DNA of 64,000 nucleotides from Chitinophagaceae bacterium (GCA_017307755.1 JAFKGQ010000003.1:620001-684000), one strand, 5' to 3'; shown: positions 43,272 through 52,917, numbered from the stretch's first letter. Program-made: numbers and translations. The notes: generated by a model from the letters alone, not told the origin.

Positions 43272-44537
43272 ATGGTTGATGTAATCTTAGGCCTCCAGTG
43301 GGGGGATGAAGGAAAGGGAAAGATAGTGGACTATTTTGCTCCCCGCTATGATCTGATCGCACGTTTCCAGGGAGGCCCCAACGCCGGTCATACGCTGTAC
43401 GTAAAAGACAAAAAGATCGTATTGCACCAGATACCTTCGGGGATCTTTCATGAGAAGACCGTCAACCTCATCGGCAACGGCGTAGTGCTGGACCCGGTGA
43501 CCCTGAAAAGAGAATGCGAGTCGGTGGCGGCATTTGGCGTGGATTATCATAAGAACCTCTATATTTCCCAGCGGACGCATCTAATACTGCCTACGCACCG
43601 GGCGCTGGACAAAGCTTCAGAAGTGTCAAAAGGACAGGAAAAGATCGGTTCTACGCTGAAAGGCATCGGTCCGGCCTATATGGATAAGACAGGACGCAAT
43701 GGCCTTCGGGTGGGCGATCTGCTGGACAAGAGTTTTACCACGCAATATATCAAGCTGCGGCTTAAACATCAGCGGCTGTTGGATAGCCTCAATTTCCATG
43801 AGGACATATCCGCATGGGAAGAAGAGTTCTTTGAAGCCCTGGAATTTATGCGGCAGTTCAAGATCGTCAACGGAGAATATTTTATCAACGACAAGATCGC
43901 CCAGGGTAAGAGCGTTCTTGCGGAGGGAGCGCAGGGGAGCATGCTGGACGTAGATTTTGGTACTTTCCCCTTTGTCACTTCTTCCAACACCATTTCGGCA
44001 GGTGTCTGCACGGGGCTGGGCATCGCTCCACAAAAGATCAGGGATGTCATCGGCGTCAGCAAGGCTTACTGTACCCGGGTAGGCAGCGGTCCTTTTCCCA
44101 CGGAACTGGAAGATGCCACAGGAGAAGAGCTCAGGAAAGTGGGCAGTGAATTCGGCGCCACCACAGGCCGGCCCCGGCGCTGCGGATGGATCGACGGCGT
44201 TGCCTTGAAGTTCGCCTGCATGATCAATGGCGTCACAAAAATAGTTATGACCAAGGCGGACGTCCTGGACGGGTTCGGAGAGCTGAAAGTGTGCACGGCC
44301 TATAAGATAGGGGATACGACCACCAGCGAAATCCCCTTCCAAATGAATCGGTTACAAATCGACCCCGTTCTGGAGTCATTTCCCGGCTGGAAATCGGACA
44401 TAACTTCTTTGAAAAAATATGATAACTTGCCTGAGAAGATGAAGGAATATGTTCAGTTTATCAATAAGTTCCTGGGAGTGGAAATTGCATATATTTCCAA
44501 CGGCCCGGGGAGGGATCAACTTATTGAAACCACCTAA
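43272..44537 (+). CDS. purA: Adenylosuccinate synthetase
   Basis: PurA joins IMP and aspartate using GTP to make adenylosuccinate, the first committed step to AMP. The 421-residue protein has the GTP loop WGDEGKGK near 10-17, NAGHT near 37-41, the QGSMLDVDFGTFPFVTSS segment near 220-237 and GRPRRCGWIDGVALK near 298-312. Length and motifs are normal. It may be expressed from its own promoter just downstream of the RelA/SpoT gene. Confidence 0.96.
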   Translation: MVDVILGLQWGDEGKGKIVDYFAPRYDLIARFQGGPNAGHTLYVKDKKIVLHQIPSGIFHEKTVNLIGNGVVLDPVTLKRECESVAAFGVDYHKNLYISQRTHLILPTHRALDKASEVSKGQEKIGSTLKGIGPAYMDKTGRNGLRVGDLLDKSFTTQYIKLRLKHQRLLDSLNFHEDISAWEEEFFEALEFMRQFKIVNGEYFINDKIAQGKSVLAEGAQGSMLDVDFGTFPFVTSSNTISAGVCTGLGIAPQKIRDVIGVSKAYCTRVGSGPFPTELEDATGEELRKVGSEFGATTGRPRRCGWIDGVALKFACMINGVTKIVMTKADVLDGFGELKVCTAYKIGDTTTSEIPFQMNRLQIDPVLESFPGWKSDITSLKKYDNLPEKMKEYVQFINKFLGVEIAYISNGPGRDQLIETT

Positions 44538-44609
44538 AAAAATAGTAGAAAAAAAATTTGGCGAATTAAAAACTTAGCCGAAAATTTACACACATAATCT
44601 TATTGGAAT

Positions 44610-45074
44610 ATGGCAGCAAAATCTGATAAGGAGGGAAAGGGTTCAAAGAAATCCGCGCCTCAGACACCAAAGGAAACTCCGGAAAAAGCTTCCCCCAAAT
44701 CCAAGAAACCAGCGGATGACGAGGAAGATGACGATAACGACGATGATACGGATGATACCCCGAAGGCGTCCCGTGGGAAGGCTTCCAAGGCTTCTGCTTC
44801 TACAAAGAGTAAGAAGGATGACGATGACGACGATGATGATGACTATGGCGAGGATGAAGTAGACGAATGGGAAAAGGTAGAGGAGGAGGAAGAATGGGAC
44901 CCCGACTTCGATGAGTTCGACATCCCCAAATCAAAAACAAAAAAGAGCACGGGCGGCAGCACCTCCAAGAAAGGCAAAGCCGGCGACGACGACGATCTGG
45001 GGCTTGACGAAGACTTTAAAGATCTGGATCTTTTCGGCGAACGGGGCTTTGACGAAGAGGAAGATGATTTTTAA
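44610..45074 (+). CDS. Acidic low-complexity protein
   Basis: A 154-residue protein with long runs of Asp and Glu alternating with Lys/Ser/Thr-rich basic segments, and no signal peptide. The C-terminus ends in Asp/Glu-rich FDEEEDDF. Such highly charged disordered proteins follow purA or nucleic-acid genes in Bacteroidota, but no function can be assigned. The pabB ATG lies five bases after its stop. Confidence 0.7.
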   Translation: MAAKSDKEGKGSKKSAPQTPKETPEKASPKSKKPADDEEDDDNDDDTDDTPKASRGKASKASASTKSKKDDDDDDDDDYGEDEVDEWEKVEEEEEWDPDFDEFDIPKSKTKKSTGGSTSKKGKAGDDDDLGLDEDFKDLDLFGERGFDEEEDDF

Positions 45075-45079
45075 CGGGC

Positions 45080-46420
45080 ATGCAACCACGCACTTTTGTT
45101 ACATTCCCTATAACAGACCTTCCACGGATAAAAATACAGATGTTGAACTGGGCTTCCCGGTTCAACATTTTTGCTTTTCTGGACAATCAGGGCTATGAAC
45201 TTCCTCTTCATAGCGTAGAGGGTATCCTTGCTGTAGGGGCAGCGGATCATATCCAGACAGCCGCGGGGCATGCTTTTGATGATCTCCGGGATTTTGCCGG
45301 CCGTCACCAGGACTGGCTCTTTGGTCATTTTGCGTATGACCTGGTGAGAGAGACAGAACCATTTGACGCCGATGCAGAGCCGGGCGGGTCTTTACACAGA
45401 AAGACCAATCCCGTTGGATTCCCCGACCTGTTCTTTTTTGTTCCGGATACCATTGTCGAATTAAAAGAAGAAAGCCTCCGTATCGGGTCGTTAAAGGATA
45501 ACCACCGGGAGATCTTTGAGGAGATATCAGGGATGGCGGGAGATATACCGGAAAGTCAGACAGAAGGCCTGGCGCTTCAACCGGCTGTCTCCAGGGAGGA
45601 ATATCTGGATACGATCAGGGCCCTTCAGCAGCACATTCTCCGGGGAGATGCCTATGAGATCAATTTCTGTCAGGAATTCTACAGCCATCTTGCTCAAATC
45701 GACCCATTGTATATCTGGCTGTCCCTTTCCAGGACTTCTCCCAATCCATTTTCCGCCTTTTACCGTCTGGATGAAAGGTACCTGCTGTGCGCCAGCCCGG
45801 AAAGATATCTCCGGCGCGAGGGCGACACGCTGATCTCCCAGCCTATAAAGGGGACGGCCCCCCGGGTGCCGGGCAACCCCCAGGCGGATGAGGCTGCCGG
45901 CAACGGATTACGCGCAAGCGCCAAGGACCGCAGCGAGAATGTAATGGTGGTCGACCTGGTGCGGAATGACCTGTCCAGGATCTGTCTCCCCGGCACGGTG
46001 CGTGTAAAGGAGCTTTTTGGCATCTACAGCTTTCCGCAGGTGTTCCAGATGACAAGCACCATTGAAGGGGAATTACCCCCGGAAACCAGCTTTATAGAGG
46101 CTATAAAGGCCACTTTCCCCATGGGGTCCATGACGGGGGCGCCAAAGAAAAGGGTCGTACAGTTGATAGACCACTATGAACGTACTTCCAGAGGACTTTT
46201 TTCAGGAGCGTTAGGGTATGTCACCCCCGCAGGAGATTTTGACTTCAATGTAGTTATAAGAAGCCTGTTCTACAACCAAAAGGACCATTACCTGTCTTAT
46301 CAGGTGGGCTCGGGTATTACTTTTTATAGCGATCCACAGCAGGAATATGAAGAATGCCTGGTAAAGGCGGAGGGTATAAGAAGGGCGCTGGACCCTCAGA
46401 CCCAGCGCCCAAAGGAATAA
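45080..46420 (+). CDS. pabB: Aminodeoxychorismate synthase component I
   Basis: PabB converts chorismate and ammonia to 4-amino-4-deoxychorismate for folate. The 446-residue chorismate-binding enzyme has the QPIKGTAPR motif near 253-261; the Lys of PIKGT is the PabB hallmark (TrpE has PIAGT). RSENVMVVDLVRNDL near 285 and SMTGAPKKRVVQLID near 350 complete the fold. No glutaminase partner pabA or lyase pabC is in the window. It starts five bases after the acidic protein and is probably co-transcribed. Confidence 0.9.
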   Translation: MQPRTFVTFPITDLPRIKIQMLNWASRFNIFAFLDNQGYELPLHSVEGILAVGAADHIQTAAGHAFDDLRDFAGRHQDWLFGHFAYDLVRETEPFDADAEPGGSLHRKTNPVGFPDLFFFVPDTIVELKEESLRIGSLKDNHREIFEEISGMAGDIPESQTEGLALQPAVSREEYLDTIRALQQHILRGDAYEINFCQEFYSHLAQIDPLYIWLSLSRTSPNPFSAFYRLDERYLLCASPERYLRREGDTLISQPIKGTAPRVPGNPQADEAAGNGLRASAKDRSENVMVVDLVRNDLSRICLPGTVRVKELFGIYSFPQVFQMTSTIEGELPPETSFIEAIKATFPMGSMTGAPKKRVVQLIDHYERTSRGLFSGALGYVTPAGDFDFNVVIRSLFYNQKDHYLSYQVGSGITFYSDPQQEYEECLVKAEGIRRALDPQTQRPKE

Positions 46421-46421
46421 A

Positions 46422-47534
46422 TTATTTAACAGCCACGCCGGCGCTGTTCATCAGCTGTTGCACCGACTCATTCAGGATCTGATACTTATTGGCAGCAAAT
46501 AAAGACATTTTATCTACCGGCAGCTTTAGCTCGTATGTGTTATTACTGCTGGCCATCACCTTGTCGAAGTTCGGGTTATAACGGGAGAATTCGGCGATAT
46601 CCATGACGACGTAGCGAGCGATGATATTTGAACAGTATTTGCCGGAAATGGATACTGTCTCGGCGTTGTCCATCTCTTCCGGGGTCAGTTTACGGACAGA
46701 AGCGTAGATGGATGAACCAGGCAACTGCTCTACAGCCTCATCCCGGGTCAGGGTAGTGATACTGCCTTGGCCATCGAAAGTATATTGTGTGCCGATGAAT
46801 TTCTTGACGTGTATCCGGGATTCCGTCGGCAGATAGTACTGCAGGTTCCAAAAATCACGGCTCCCGCTGCGCCGGATAGCGTGGTAGACATTGGCGGTGC
46901 CTCCGTTGTATGCAGCGATTACCAGCAGCCAGTCGCCCAACTGGCCATAAAGGTCACGCAGATACAGGGCTGCCGCCCGGGTGGATTTGTAATAATTCTT
47001 CCGTTCGTCATTGTTCTTCGAAACCTTCAGGCCCAGGTCCCGGGCCGTCTGGGGCATCAGCTGCCAGGGGCCTACGGCGCCTACCTTGCTACGGGCTGTA
47101 CTTTTTAAGTTGGATTCGATAACCGCCAGGTATTTCAATTCTTTTGGCAGGCCATATTGGGTCAAGATGTTCTCAATCAGGTTGAAATAGACCTTGCCGG
47201 TAGTACGGACCTCCTGTAAGTCATCCCAGTTTTCCTTAATATAGTCCTGGATAAAACTGAGTGCTTTGGGGTTTAACCGTACACCATTACTGCTGCCCAC
47301 AGAGGCGGCGATAAACAACTCTTTATAGAGGTCATTTTGGGAATTGGAGCCTTCGGCGGCGGAAACTTCGGTAATTTTTACTACAACCCGCTCAGTATCA
47401 ATAGCATTATGGATAACGGGTGTCACAGCGCCCAAGGCACCGGGCGTGTCTGGGAAAGTAGGGTACATCCATCCTGAACTGATAACCATGATGGTGGCGC
47501 CCAACAATAAAAGTCTTTTGTTGTTCATGTCCAA
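46422..47534 (-). CDS. Lytic transglycosylase (SLT domain)
   Basis: A 370-residue murein lytic transglycosylase, which cleaves peptidoglycan to 1,6-anhydro products. An N-terminal hydrophobic segment (LLLLGATIMVISSGW) is a signal or anchor. The catalytic Glu is in AVIESNLKSTARS near 138-142, followed by GAVGPWQLMPQTARDLG near 151 and VIAAYNGGTANV near 205. The C-terminal part has no LysM repeats, unlike E. coli MltD. It faces pabB tail to tail, with only one base between the two genes. Confidence 0.87.
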   Translation of the reverse strand: MDMNNKRLLLLGATIMVISSGWMYPTFPDTPGALGAVTPVIHNAIDTERVVVKITEVSAAEGSNSQNDLYKELFIAASVGSSNGVRLNPKALSFIQDYIKENWDDLQEVRTTGKVYFNLIENILTQYGLPKELKYLAVIESNLKSTARSKVGAVGPWQLMPQTARDLGLKVSKNNDERKNYYKSTRAAALYLRDLYGQLGDWLLVIAAYNGGTANVYHAIRRSGSRDFWNLQYYLPTESRIHVKKFIGTQYTFDGQGSITTLTRDEAVEQLPGSSIYASVRKLTPEEMDNAETVSISGKYCSNIIARYVVMDIAEFSRYNPNFDKVMASSNNTYELKLPVDKMSLFAANKYQILNESVQQLMNSAGVAVK

Positions 47535-47697
47535 CGCTTTAAAAGATGGTAAACTACCAAAAACGGTGTCTACAATCTTTCATAGGACCGGAATACGGGA
47601 GATTGTTGCTGGCGTCGTCAACGGATTAGGTGAAGAACGCCCGGCCCATGGGCGGCCGAATTGAGTTTAGTCGGTTAACTGCTCGCTTTTCGATCTC

Positions 47698-49161
47698 TCA
47701 GTCGCATAGAGTAGGATTTTCGTAGGACTTATATTGTTGCATTATCAGATGCGAGAACTGCAGCAAAGGTAACTCTTTAAATCGAGAAGTCATAGCCTGC
47801 ATACCAAAAGGCATGCCATTTGTGTGGGTAAAAAGTGGGATAGAAATACCGGGAATTCCGACCAGATTTGCATAAACCGTATAGATATCAGCGAGATACA
47901 TCGCAATCGGGTCGTCCATCTTCTCTCCGATGGGAAAAGCGGTAGTGGGGGAGGTAGGGAGGACAATTATATCGAAGTCTTTAAATATCAGATCTGTACG
48001 ATCGACCAGCATTTTTCTTACCTGCTGGGCTTTTGTAAAATAGGCGTCGTAATAACCCGCGCTTAAAACAAAGGTTCCCAATAAAATACGTCGTTTGACC
48101 TCAGTGCCGAAGCCTTCGGAACGCGTCCGTTTGTAAAATTCTGTTAATTCAAGGTCCGGGTCCTGGGTCCGGTAGCCGTATTTTACTCCATCAAACCGGG
48201 CCAGGTTGGAAGAGGCTTCGGCTGTCGTGAGAACATAGTAGGCGGGGACAATGTAGTCGAGAAGGTCGAAATCCACGGCTTCCACCGTATGACCTTCATT
48301 TCGGAGCCCTTCCAGGCAGTCCAGCAAGGTATCCCTGATCTCGGGGTCCAGGCCGGGATGGGTAAGGGCTTCCTTAAAATAAGCGATACGGTACTTTTTA
48401 TCCGGCTCTCCGGTGAGATCCGGGAAGGTTGCCGATCTGCCTTTTGCGACGGTGCTGTCAAAGTCGTCCTCTCCGGCGATCACATCCAGCACCCGGGCTA
48501 CATCCGGCGTTGTGCGACCGAAGATCCCGATCTGGTCGAAGGATGAGGCATAGGCGATAAGCCCATAGCGGGACACCCTGCCATAGGTGGGTTTGAGCCC
48601 CAGGATACCGCAGAAGTCGGCCGGCTGTCTAACGGAACCACCTGTATCGCTGCCAAGGCTGACCATGCAAAGACCTGCCTGTACAGCTACGGCCGACCCG
48701 CCGGAAGATCCTCCGGGTACACGATTCAGGTCACGGGCATTCAACACCTTTCCATAGGCAGAATTCTCGTTGGTGGAGCCCATGGCGAATTCGTCGCAAT
48801 TGAGGTGTCCGATGAGGATGGCATCCTCCCGGATCAGCTTATCCACCGCCGTGGCGTTATAGATGGAGGTAAAATCTTTCAGGATGCGGCTGGCCGCTGT
48901 CAACGGATGGTCTTTATAAGCAATGACGTCCTTCAGACCGATGACTACGCCGTGCAGACGGCCGGGCTTTTCTCCTGCCCGTCTTTTTGCATCCAGGGCG
49001 CGGGCCCTTTCCAGGGCTTCTTCCCCGTATACCTGGACATAGGCATTCAGATGCCTGCCGGCTTCGATCCTGTCAAGATAGTGCCTGACAGCATCCTCAC
49101 AGGTACACACCTTTTCCGATAAGGCCTGATGATAGTCTTGTATTGAATGAAATGTAAACAA
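47698..49161 (-). CDS. gatA: Aspartyl/glutamyl-tRNA amidotransferase subunit A
   Basis: GatA releases ammonia from glutamine for the GatCAB transamidation of misacylated tRNA. The 487-residue amidase has the Ser-cisSer-Lys elements: GLKDVIAYKDHP near 74-85 (Lys), RVPGGSSGGSAVAV near 147-160 and GSDTGGSVRQPADFCG near 170-185. Length is normal. GatB and GatC are not in the window. It is followed downstream by a 160-bp gap and the lytic transglycosylase. Confidence 0.93.
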   Translation of the reverse strand: MFTFHSIQDYHQALSEKVCTCEDAVRHYLDRIEAGRHLNAYVQVYGEEALERARALDAKRRAGEKPGRLHGVVIGLKDVIAYKDHPLTAASRILKDFTSIYNATAVDKLIREDAILIGHLNCDEFAMGSTNENSAYGKVLNARDLNRVPGGSSGGSAVAVQAGLCMVSLGSDTGGSVRQPADFCGILGLKPTYGRVSRYGLIAYASSFDQIGIFGRTTPDVARVLDVIAGEDDFDSTVAKGRSATFPDLTGEPDKKYRIAYFKEALTHPGLDPEIRDTLLDCLEGLRNEGHTVEAVDFDLLDYIVPAYYVLTTAEASSNLARFDGVKYGYRTQDPDLELTEFYKRTRSEGFGTEVKRRILLGTFVLSAGYYDAYFTKAQQVRKMLVDRTDLIFKDFDIIVLPTSPTTAFPIGEKMDDPIAMYLADIYTVYANLVGIPGISIPLFTHTNGMPFGMQAMTSRFKELPLLQFSHLIMQQYKSYENPTLCD

Positions 49162-49224
49162 AAGAAGTTACGATCTCTGTATCGATGAAACAAAGCTCGG
49201 ACGACAATCGCGGTGAAAGAACAA

Positions 49225-49455
49225 TTAGTGCTGAGTAGTGGTAGGGCCGGCGGGAGCCTTGTTGTCCTTTTCGTTCATTCCCTCTTCCAGCTCTTTCTTT
49301 ACGTTGTTCTTGGCATCGTTGAATTCGCGGATCCCACGACCCAGACCACGCATGAATTCGGGGATTTTACGACCGCCAAACAATACCAGCACTGCCAGAA
49401 TGATCAGGAACCACTCACTTCCACCAGGCATCGAAATCAGAAAATTGGTAAACAT
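49225..49455 (-). CDS. tatA: Twin-arginine translocase subunit TatA/E
   Basis: A 76-residue Tat pore component. The start at 49453-49455 gives a short periplasmic N-terminus, one membrane helix (EWFLIILAVLVLFGGRKIPEF) with the hallmark FG-KIPEF hinge, then an amphipathic helix (FMRGLGRGIREFNDAKN) and an acidic tail. The longer frame upstream is not protein-like. No tatC is nearby. Its leader contains a striking set of hairpins (49473-49619). Confidence 0.92.
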   Translation of the reverse strand: MFTNFLISMPGGSEWFLIILAVLVLFGGRKIPEFMRGLGRGIREFNDAKNNVKKELEEGMNEKDNKAPAGPTTTQH

Positions 49456-49472
49456 AATAAAGGTCTTTATTT

Positions 49473-49519
49473 GTGCACCGGGTATGGTTTTCCCGAAAAA
49501 TAACCCATCCCCGGTGCAC
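49473..49519 (-). repeat. Third-hairpin-type inverted repeat (copy G) in the tatA leader
   Basis: GTGCACCGGG and CCCGGTGCAC pair perfectly, extended by ATGG/CCAT, around a 17-nt loop that on the minus strand begins GTTATTTTTCGGG. It ends 18 bp before the tatA ATG. The arm/loop design matches H3 of the elements at 861, 11044 and 16331. An 8-bp hairpin with loop ACA (AGTGGAAC and GTTCCACT, 49601-49619) lies 81 nt upstream like H1, but a clear H2 is missing. Confidence 0.5.
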
Positions 49520-49701
49520 GTCTGATGATGGGATCTTCGGAGGAGCTGCTTCGACACGCTCCTTCTCGATCGTAACCTTCGCTTTCGCTCGATTACAGCC
49601 AGTGGAACTGTGTTCCACTAAATGTCGAACGTCAAAGTTAACTCTTTATGAATTGATATCGACTTTTTGAGAGGATAATTAACAAGGGGATATCAAAAAA
49701 A

Positions 49702-49724
49702 AGCCGGCCCCATTGGAACCGGCT
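49702..49724 (-). terminator. Terminator after rplS
   Basis: AGCCGG and CCGGCT pair around a short C/G-rich interior and are followed by eight T on the minus strand. Confidence 0.8.
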
Positions 49725-49746
49725 CTTTTTGAGTATTTTATAGGGC

Positions 49747-50106
49747 TTATTCAGCCGCCATTCTCTTTTCCTTGATACGGGCGCTCTTACCGCTGCGGGT
49801 GCGCTGAAAATACAGTTTGGCACGACGTACACGTCCTACTTTATGCAGCTCGATAGACTCGATATTGGGGGAGAAAAGGGGGAAGGTCCTTTCTACACCC
49901 ACACCATCGGAGATCTTCCGTACAGTGAAGGTGGCTGTGTGGCCTGTACCCTGACGTTTGATAACGTCTCCCTTGAAGCCCTGGATACGCTCCTTATTAC
50001 CTTCGATAATTTTATAGTTGACAGTGATGTTATCACCGGCTTTGAACTTCGGGAACTCTCTTTTTCCTGTCAGTTGCTCGTGTACAAAAGCTACAGCAGC
50101 GTTCAT
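49747..50106 (-). CDS. rplS: 50S ribosomal protein L19
   Basis: A 119-residue ribosomal protein at the 30S/50S interface. The start at 50104-50106 ([12 protein letters not shown]) was chosen by family likeness. [22 protein letters not shown] and [28 protein letters not shown] are the L19 signatures. It is monocistronic: it has its own strong promoter at 50128-50159 and its own terminator. Confidence 0.95.
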   Translation of the reverse strand: MNAAVAFVHEQLTGKREFPKFKAGDNITVNYKIIEGNKERIQGFKGDVIKRQGTGHTATFTVRKISDGVGVERTFPLFSPNIESIELHKVGRVRRAKLYFQRTRSGKSARIKEKRMAAE

Positions 50107-50127
50107 AAAAATCTTTTTAAAGGATTG

Positions 50128-50159
50128 CAAAGGTAAATAAGATTCCGGTAAAAAACAAA
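50128..50159 (-). promoter_or_regulatory. rplS promoter
   Basis: On the minus strand TTTG (50159-50156), a 20-bp spacer and TACCTTTG (50135-50128) match the Bacteroidota housekeeping promoter very well, about 22 bp before the L19 ATG. This gives the reference promoter for this window. Confidence 0.75.
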
Positions 50160-50171
50160 GTTTTTTACCGA

Positions 50172-51728
50172 TTATCGTGCGACATTCACGGCCCGTTTTT
50201 CCCGGATCACAGTTACCTTGATCTGGCCGGGATAGGTCATTTCGGTCTGTATCTTCTGGGCGATCTCAAAGCTCAGCTTGTCACTGTCCATATCAGTGAC
50301 TTTGTCGGCCTCCACGATCACTCGCAGCTCACGACCGGCCTGGATAGCATAGGCTTTTTCAACACCTTGATAGCCAAGGGCCAGGCTTTCCAGATCCTTG
50401 ATTCGTTGCAGATACTGCTGCATGATTTCCCTCCGGGCGCCGGGGCGGGCGCCGCTGATGGCGTCGCAGGCCTGTATGATCGGGGCAATGACATACTGCA
50501 TTTCCACCTCATCATGGTGGGCGCCGATGGCATTGACCACAGCTGGGTTCTCCCCATATTTTTCAGCCAGCTTCATCCCCAGAAGGGCATGGCTCAATTC
50601 AGTTTCTTCATCTGGCACCTTGCCAATGTCATGTAATAATCCCGCCCGTTTGGCCAGTTTGGGGTTCATCCCCAGTTCGGCCGCCATGATGCCGCATAGG
50701 TTTGCTACTTCCCGGCTGTGCATCAGGAGGTTTTGCCCATAAGAGCTACGGAACCGCATCTTACCTACGATCCTCACCAGTTCCTTATGCAGGCCATGGA
50801 TACCCAGCTCTATGACAGTACGCTCCCCTATCTCCATCACCTGCTCTTCTATTTGTTTGCGGGTCTTTTCCACAATCTCCTCGATACGGGCAGGGTGGAT
50901 ACGCCCATCCGCTACCAGCCGCTGAAGGGACAAACGGGCGATTTCCCTGCGGAGAGGGTCGAAAGAGGAGAGTACGATTGCCTCGGGGGTATCATCCACG
51001 ATGAGATCCACACCGGTGGCTGCCTCGATGGCCCGGATATTACGGCCTTCACGACCGATGATCTGTCCTTTTATCTCGTCGCTTTCCAGGTTGAATACGG
51101 TGATGGAGTTCTCGATGGCTTGCTCAGCTGCTGTCCGCTGGATACTCTGGATGATGATCTTTCTGGCCTCCTTATTGGCCTTTTGCTTGGCATCGTCGAT
51201 GATCTCCTGCTGCAGGGCCAGCGCACGTGTCTGGGCCTCCTGTCTGAGGCTTTCCACCAGCTGTGACTTGGCTTCTTCCGCCGTAAGTCCCGCGATCTTT
51301 TCCAGACGGCGGATATGCTCTTCCTGGTGTTTTTCCAGTTCGGTCCGCTTGAGGTTTACCACCTCTATCTGGCGGTTGAGATTCTCTTTTATGACGTCAT
51401 TGTCCTTGGCCTGCTTGTCCAGGTTCTCCAGCTTCTGGTTCATGCTCTGCTCTTTCTGCCGGATCCGGGTTTCTCCGTCATTCAGCTTGCGATTACGCTC
51501 CAGGACGTCCTTATCGTGTTCTGCCTTTAATTGGACGAATTTTTCCTTGGCTTCCAGTAATTTCTCCTTTTTTAGGTTTTCCGACGTGACCTGGGCGTCT
51601 GCGACGATCTTTTTGGCCTGAGCCTGGGCCTCTTCCAGCTTTTGCTGGGTGTTTTTAGCATAAACGATCTTGCCTATTACAAAACCGACTACCAATGCGA
51701 CAATTCCCGCTATGATGGTATATAACAT
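50172..51728 (-). CDS. rny: Ribonuclease Y
   Basis: RNase Y is a membrane-bound endoribonuclease starting mRNA decay. The 518-residue protein has one N-terminal membrane helix ([20 protein letters not shown]), a long coiled coil (about 30-200), a KH RNA-binding domain with [17 protein letters not shown] near 222, and an HD catalytic domain with LLHDIGK near 369. It lies between rplS and zapA on the same strand. Confidence 0.94.
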   Translation of the reverse strand: MLYTIIAGIVALVVGFVIGKIVYAKNTQQKLEEAQAQAKKIVADAQVTSENLKKEKLLEAKEKFVQLKAEHDKDVLERNRKLNDGETRIRQKEQSMNQKLENLDKQAKDNDVIKENLNRQIEVVNLKRTELEKHQEEHIRRLEKIAGLTAEEAKSQLVESLRQEAQTRALALQQEIIDDAKQKANKEARKIIIQSIQRTAAEQAIENSITVFNLESDEIKGQIIGREGRNIRAIEAATGVDLIVDDTPEAIVLSSFDPLRREIARLSLQRLVADGRIHPARIEEIVEKTRKQIEEQVMEIGERTVIELGIHGLHKELVRIVGKMRFRSSYGQNLLMHSREVANLCGIMAAELGMNPKLAKRAGLLHDIGKVPDEETELSHALLGMKLAEKYGENPAVVNAIGAHHDEVEMQYVIAPIIQACDAISGARPGARREIMQQYLQRIKDLESLALGYQGVEKAYAIQAGRELRVIVEADKVTDMDSDKLSFEIAQKIQTEMTYPGQIKVTVIREKRAVNVAR

Positions 51729-51830
51729 TGAATCTTGAATTTAAAATGTTCACAATCATATATTTCTTATTCAGGTTCATGATTGCATGAAAATGTGTTA
51801 GTTGGCGAAGATAGGGAAATAGCATCAAAA

Positions 51831-51839
51831 TTATCCACA
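51831..51839 (+). other. DnaA-box 9-mer
   Basis: TTATCCACA, a perfect DnaA-box consensus, in the gap between rny and zapA. Confidence 0.5.
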
Positions 51840-51891
51840 CTGGCGCGGGTTTCCGCCGAACGGGCCGGGGGGTGTTTGGCCTTCCGGCAGG

Positions 51892-52173
51892 TCACAACGA
51901 CTTATCCAGCTGCTGTTCGATCCGGCCGAGGGTTTCCAGCAACGAGGGAGGCAGTCCGGACTCCTGTCCGGAGGACACCTGGGTAGCATACCATAACAGG
52001 ACCATGGCTATATAATCCTGCATATCCTTTCCTGCAAACTCGGTCTTGAAGGCGATGATCTTGTCATTGATCGTCTTCAAAGTCTTGCGGACCAGCTCTT
52101 CGTCCTTGGGATCTATCTTTATCCGGTAGCTGCGATCGCCTATCACAACATTTATTGGTATCAATTCTTGCAT
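51892..52173 (-). CDS. zapA: Cell division protein ZapA
   Basis: A 93-residue FtsZ-ring-associated protein. The start at MQELIP (52171-52173) fits family length better than one ten codons upstream. INVVIGDRSYRIKIDPKDEELVRKT is the ZapA N-terminal fold, followed by a long dimerisation helix (QDYIAMVLLWYATQ). It lies between rny and a coiled-coil/pheT group, flanked by DnaA-box sequences on both sides. Confidence 0.88.
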   Translation of the reverse strand: MQELIPINVVIGDRSYRIKIDPKDEELVRKTLKTINDKIIAFKTEFAGKDMQDYIAMVLLWYATQVSSGQESGLPPSLLETLGRIEQQLDKSL

Positions 52174-52195
52174 TATTCGAATACTTGTTTTATAT

Positions 52196-52215
52196 TTATC
52201 CACACCTTATACACA
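52196..52215 (+). other. Two tandem DnaA-box-like 9-mers
   Basis: TTATCCACA (52196-52204, perfect) and TTATACACA (52207-52215, one mismatch) lie as direct repeats 11 bp apart, upstream of zapA. Confidence 0.5.
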
Positions 52216-52328
52216 GAGGACCCGATCTGAGCGAAGGTAATTCCAATTTTTCTCAATCTTCATTCATTCATACCTAATAAAAACAAAACTTTTGCTCACC
52301 AATACCCTATCTAAAAACTACGAAAGCC

Positions 52329-52583
52329 ATGTTCTTAAAAGTCAAATCCCCCGTATTTATCGACAGGTTGACATTTATGGTCGACCAACCTCAAAAATGC
52401 CTCCTGAAAGCCGTCCTGAAAGATGATACCGGTATCGTCTGCGGGGCCATGGAGACAGAAATGGAAAAAGATCAGCAGGAGCTGTACTGGGGCGGTCTCA
52501 ACGATCTGCCATATGGAGTGTATACCCTCGAGGTTTCGCAAGGTAAGGATGAAATGAAAGTGCGCCTGGTCAAGAGAGTTTGA
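52329..52583 (+). CDS. Small protein of unknown function
   Basis: An 84-residue predicted beta-rich soluble protein with no signal peptide, containing PQKCLLKAVLKDDTGIV and LPYGVYTLEVSQG. The strand pattern and the YGVYTLEV ending resemble a small extracellular-type beta-sandwich, but I do not recognise the family. It stands alone on the plus strand among minus-strand genes, converging on the coiled-coil gene. Confidence 0.6.
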   Translation: MFLKVKSPVFIDRLTFMVDQPQKCLLKAVLKDDTGIVCGAMETEMEKDQQELYWGGLNDLPYGVYTLEVSQGKDEMKVRLVKRV

Positions 52584-52589
52584 AGGACA

Positions 52590-52877
52590 TTATTCTCCCA
52601 GGAGTGCAATACACCGGTCGATCTCCCGGATGTACTGGTTAAGTCTTTTTTCCAGGACTGCCTTTTCCGCGAGCGGCATCTCTCCTTTTTTGGCTTTTAG
52701 GATTTCTACCTGCTGTCGTAATTGCTCTACCTGCTCTGTCCGATGACTTTCCGACTGTTGTAACTGGAGTAGCTCTTCTTTCAATCTGCTGTTTTCCTTC
52801 AAGAGGGTTTCCCGCTGCCTGAGCACCTGCTGCAGCTTGTCATGTATGCGTTTTACCTGTAGTTCGAGTTCCTCCAT
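52590..52877 (-). CDS. Coiled-coil protein (ZapB-like position)
   Basis: A 95-residue protein that is almost entirely heptad-repeat coiled coil rich in Gln, Leu, Glu and Arg, with a short C-terminal helix (LNQYIREIDRCIALLGE). It sits between pheT and zapA, suggesting a role with the cell division proteins; this is inference from context only. Confidence 0.7.
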   Translation of the reverse strand: MEELELQVKRIHDKLQQVLRQRETLLKENSRLKEELLQLQQSESHRTEQVEQLRQQVEILKAKKGEMPLAEKAVLEKRLNQYIREIDRCIALLGE

Positions 52878-52917
52878 GAAATTGTATCGAGCTCTTTTTT
52901 GATCAGCACATTTCGTG

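Noticed and set aside
49415..49618. 67-codon minus-strand frame upstream of tatA
   Set aside because: It covers the hairpins of the tatA leader and shows no protein features.
51729..51891. 6S RNA between rny and zapA
   Set aside because: The gap is short and I could not fold a convincing 6S-like long hairpin with a central bubble; only a DnaA box is clear.
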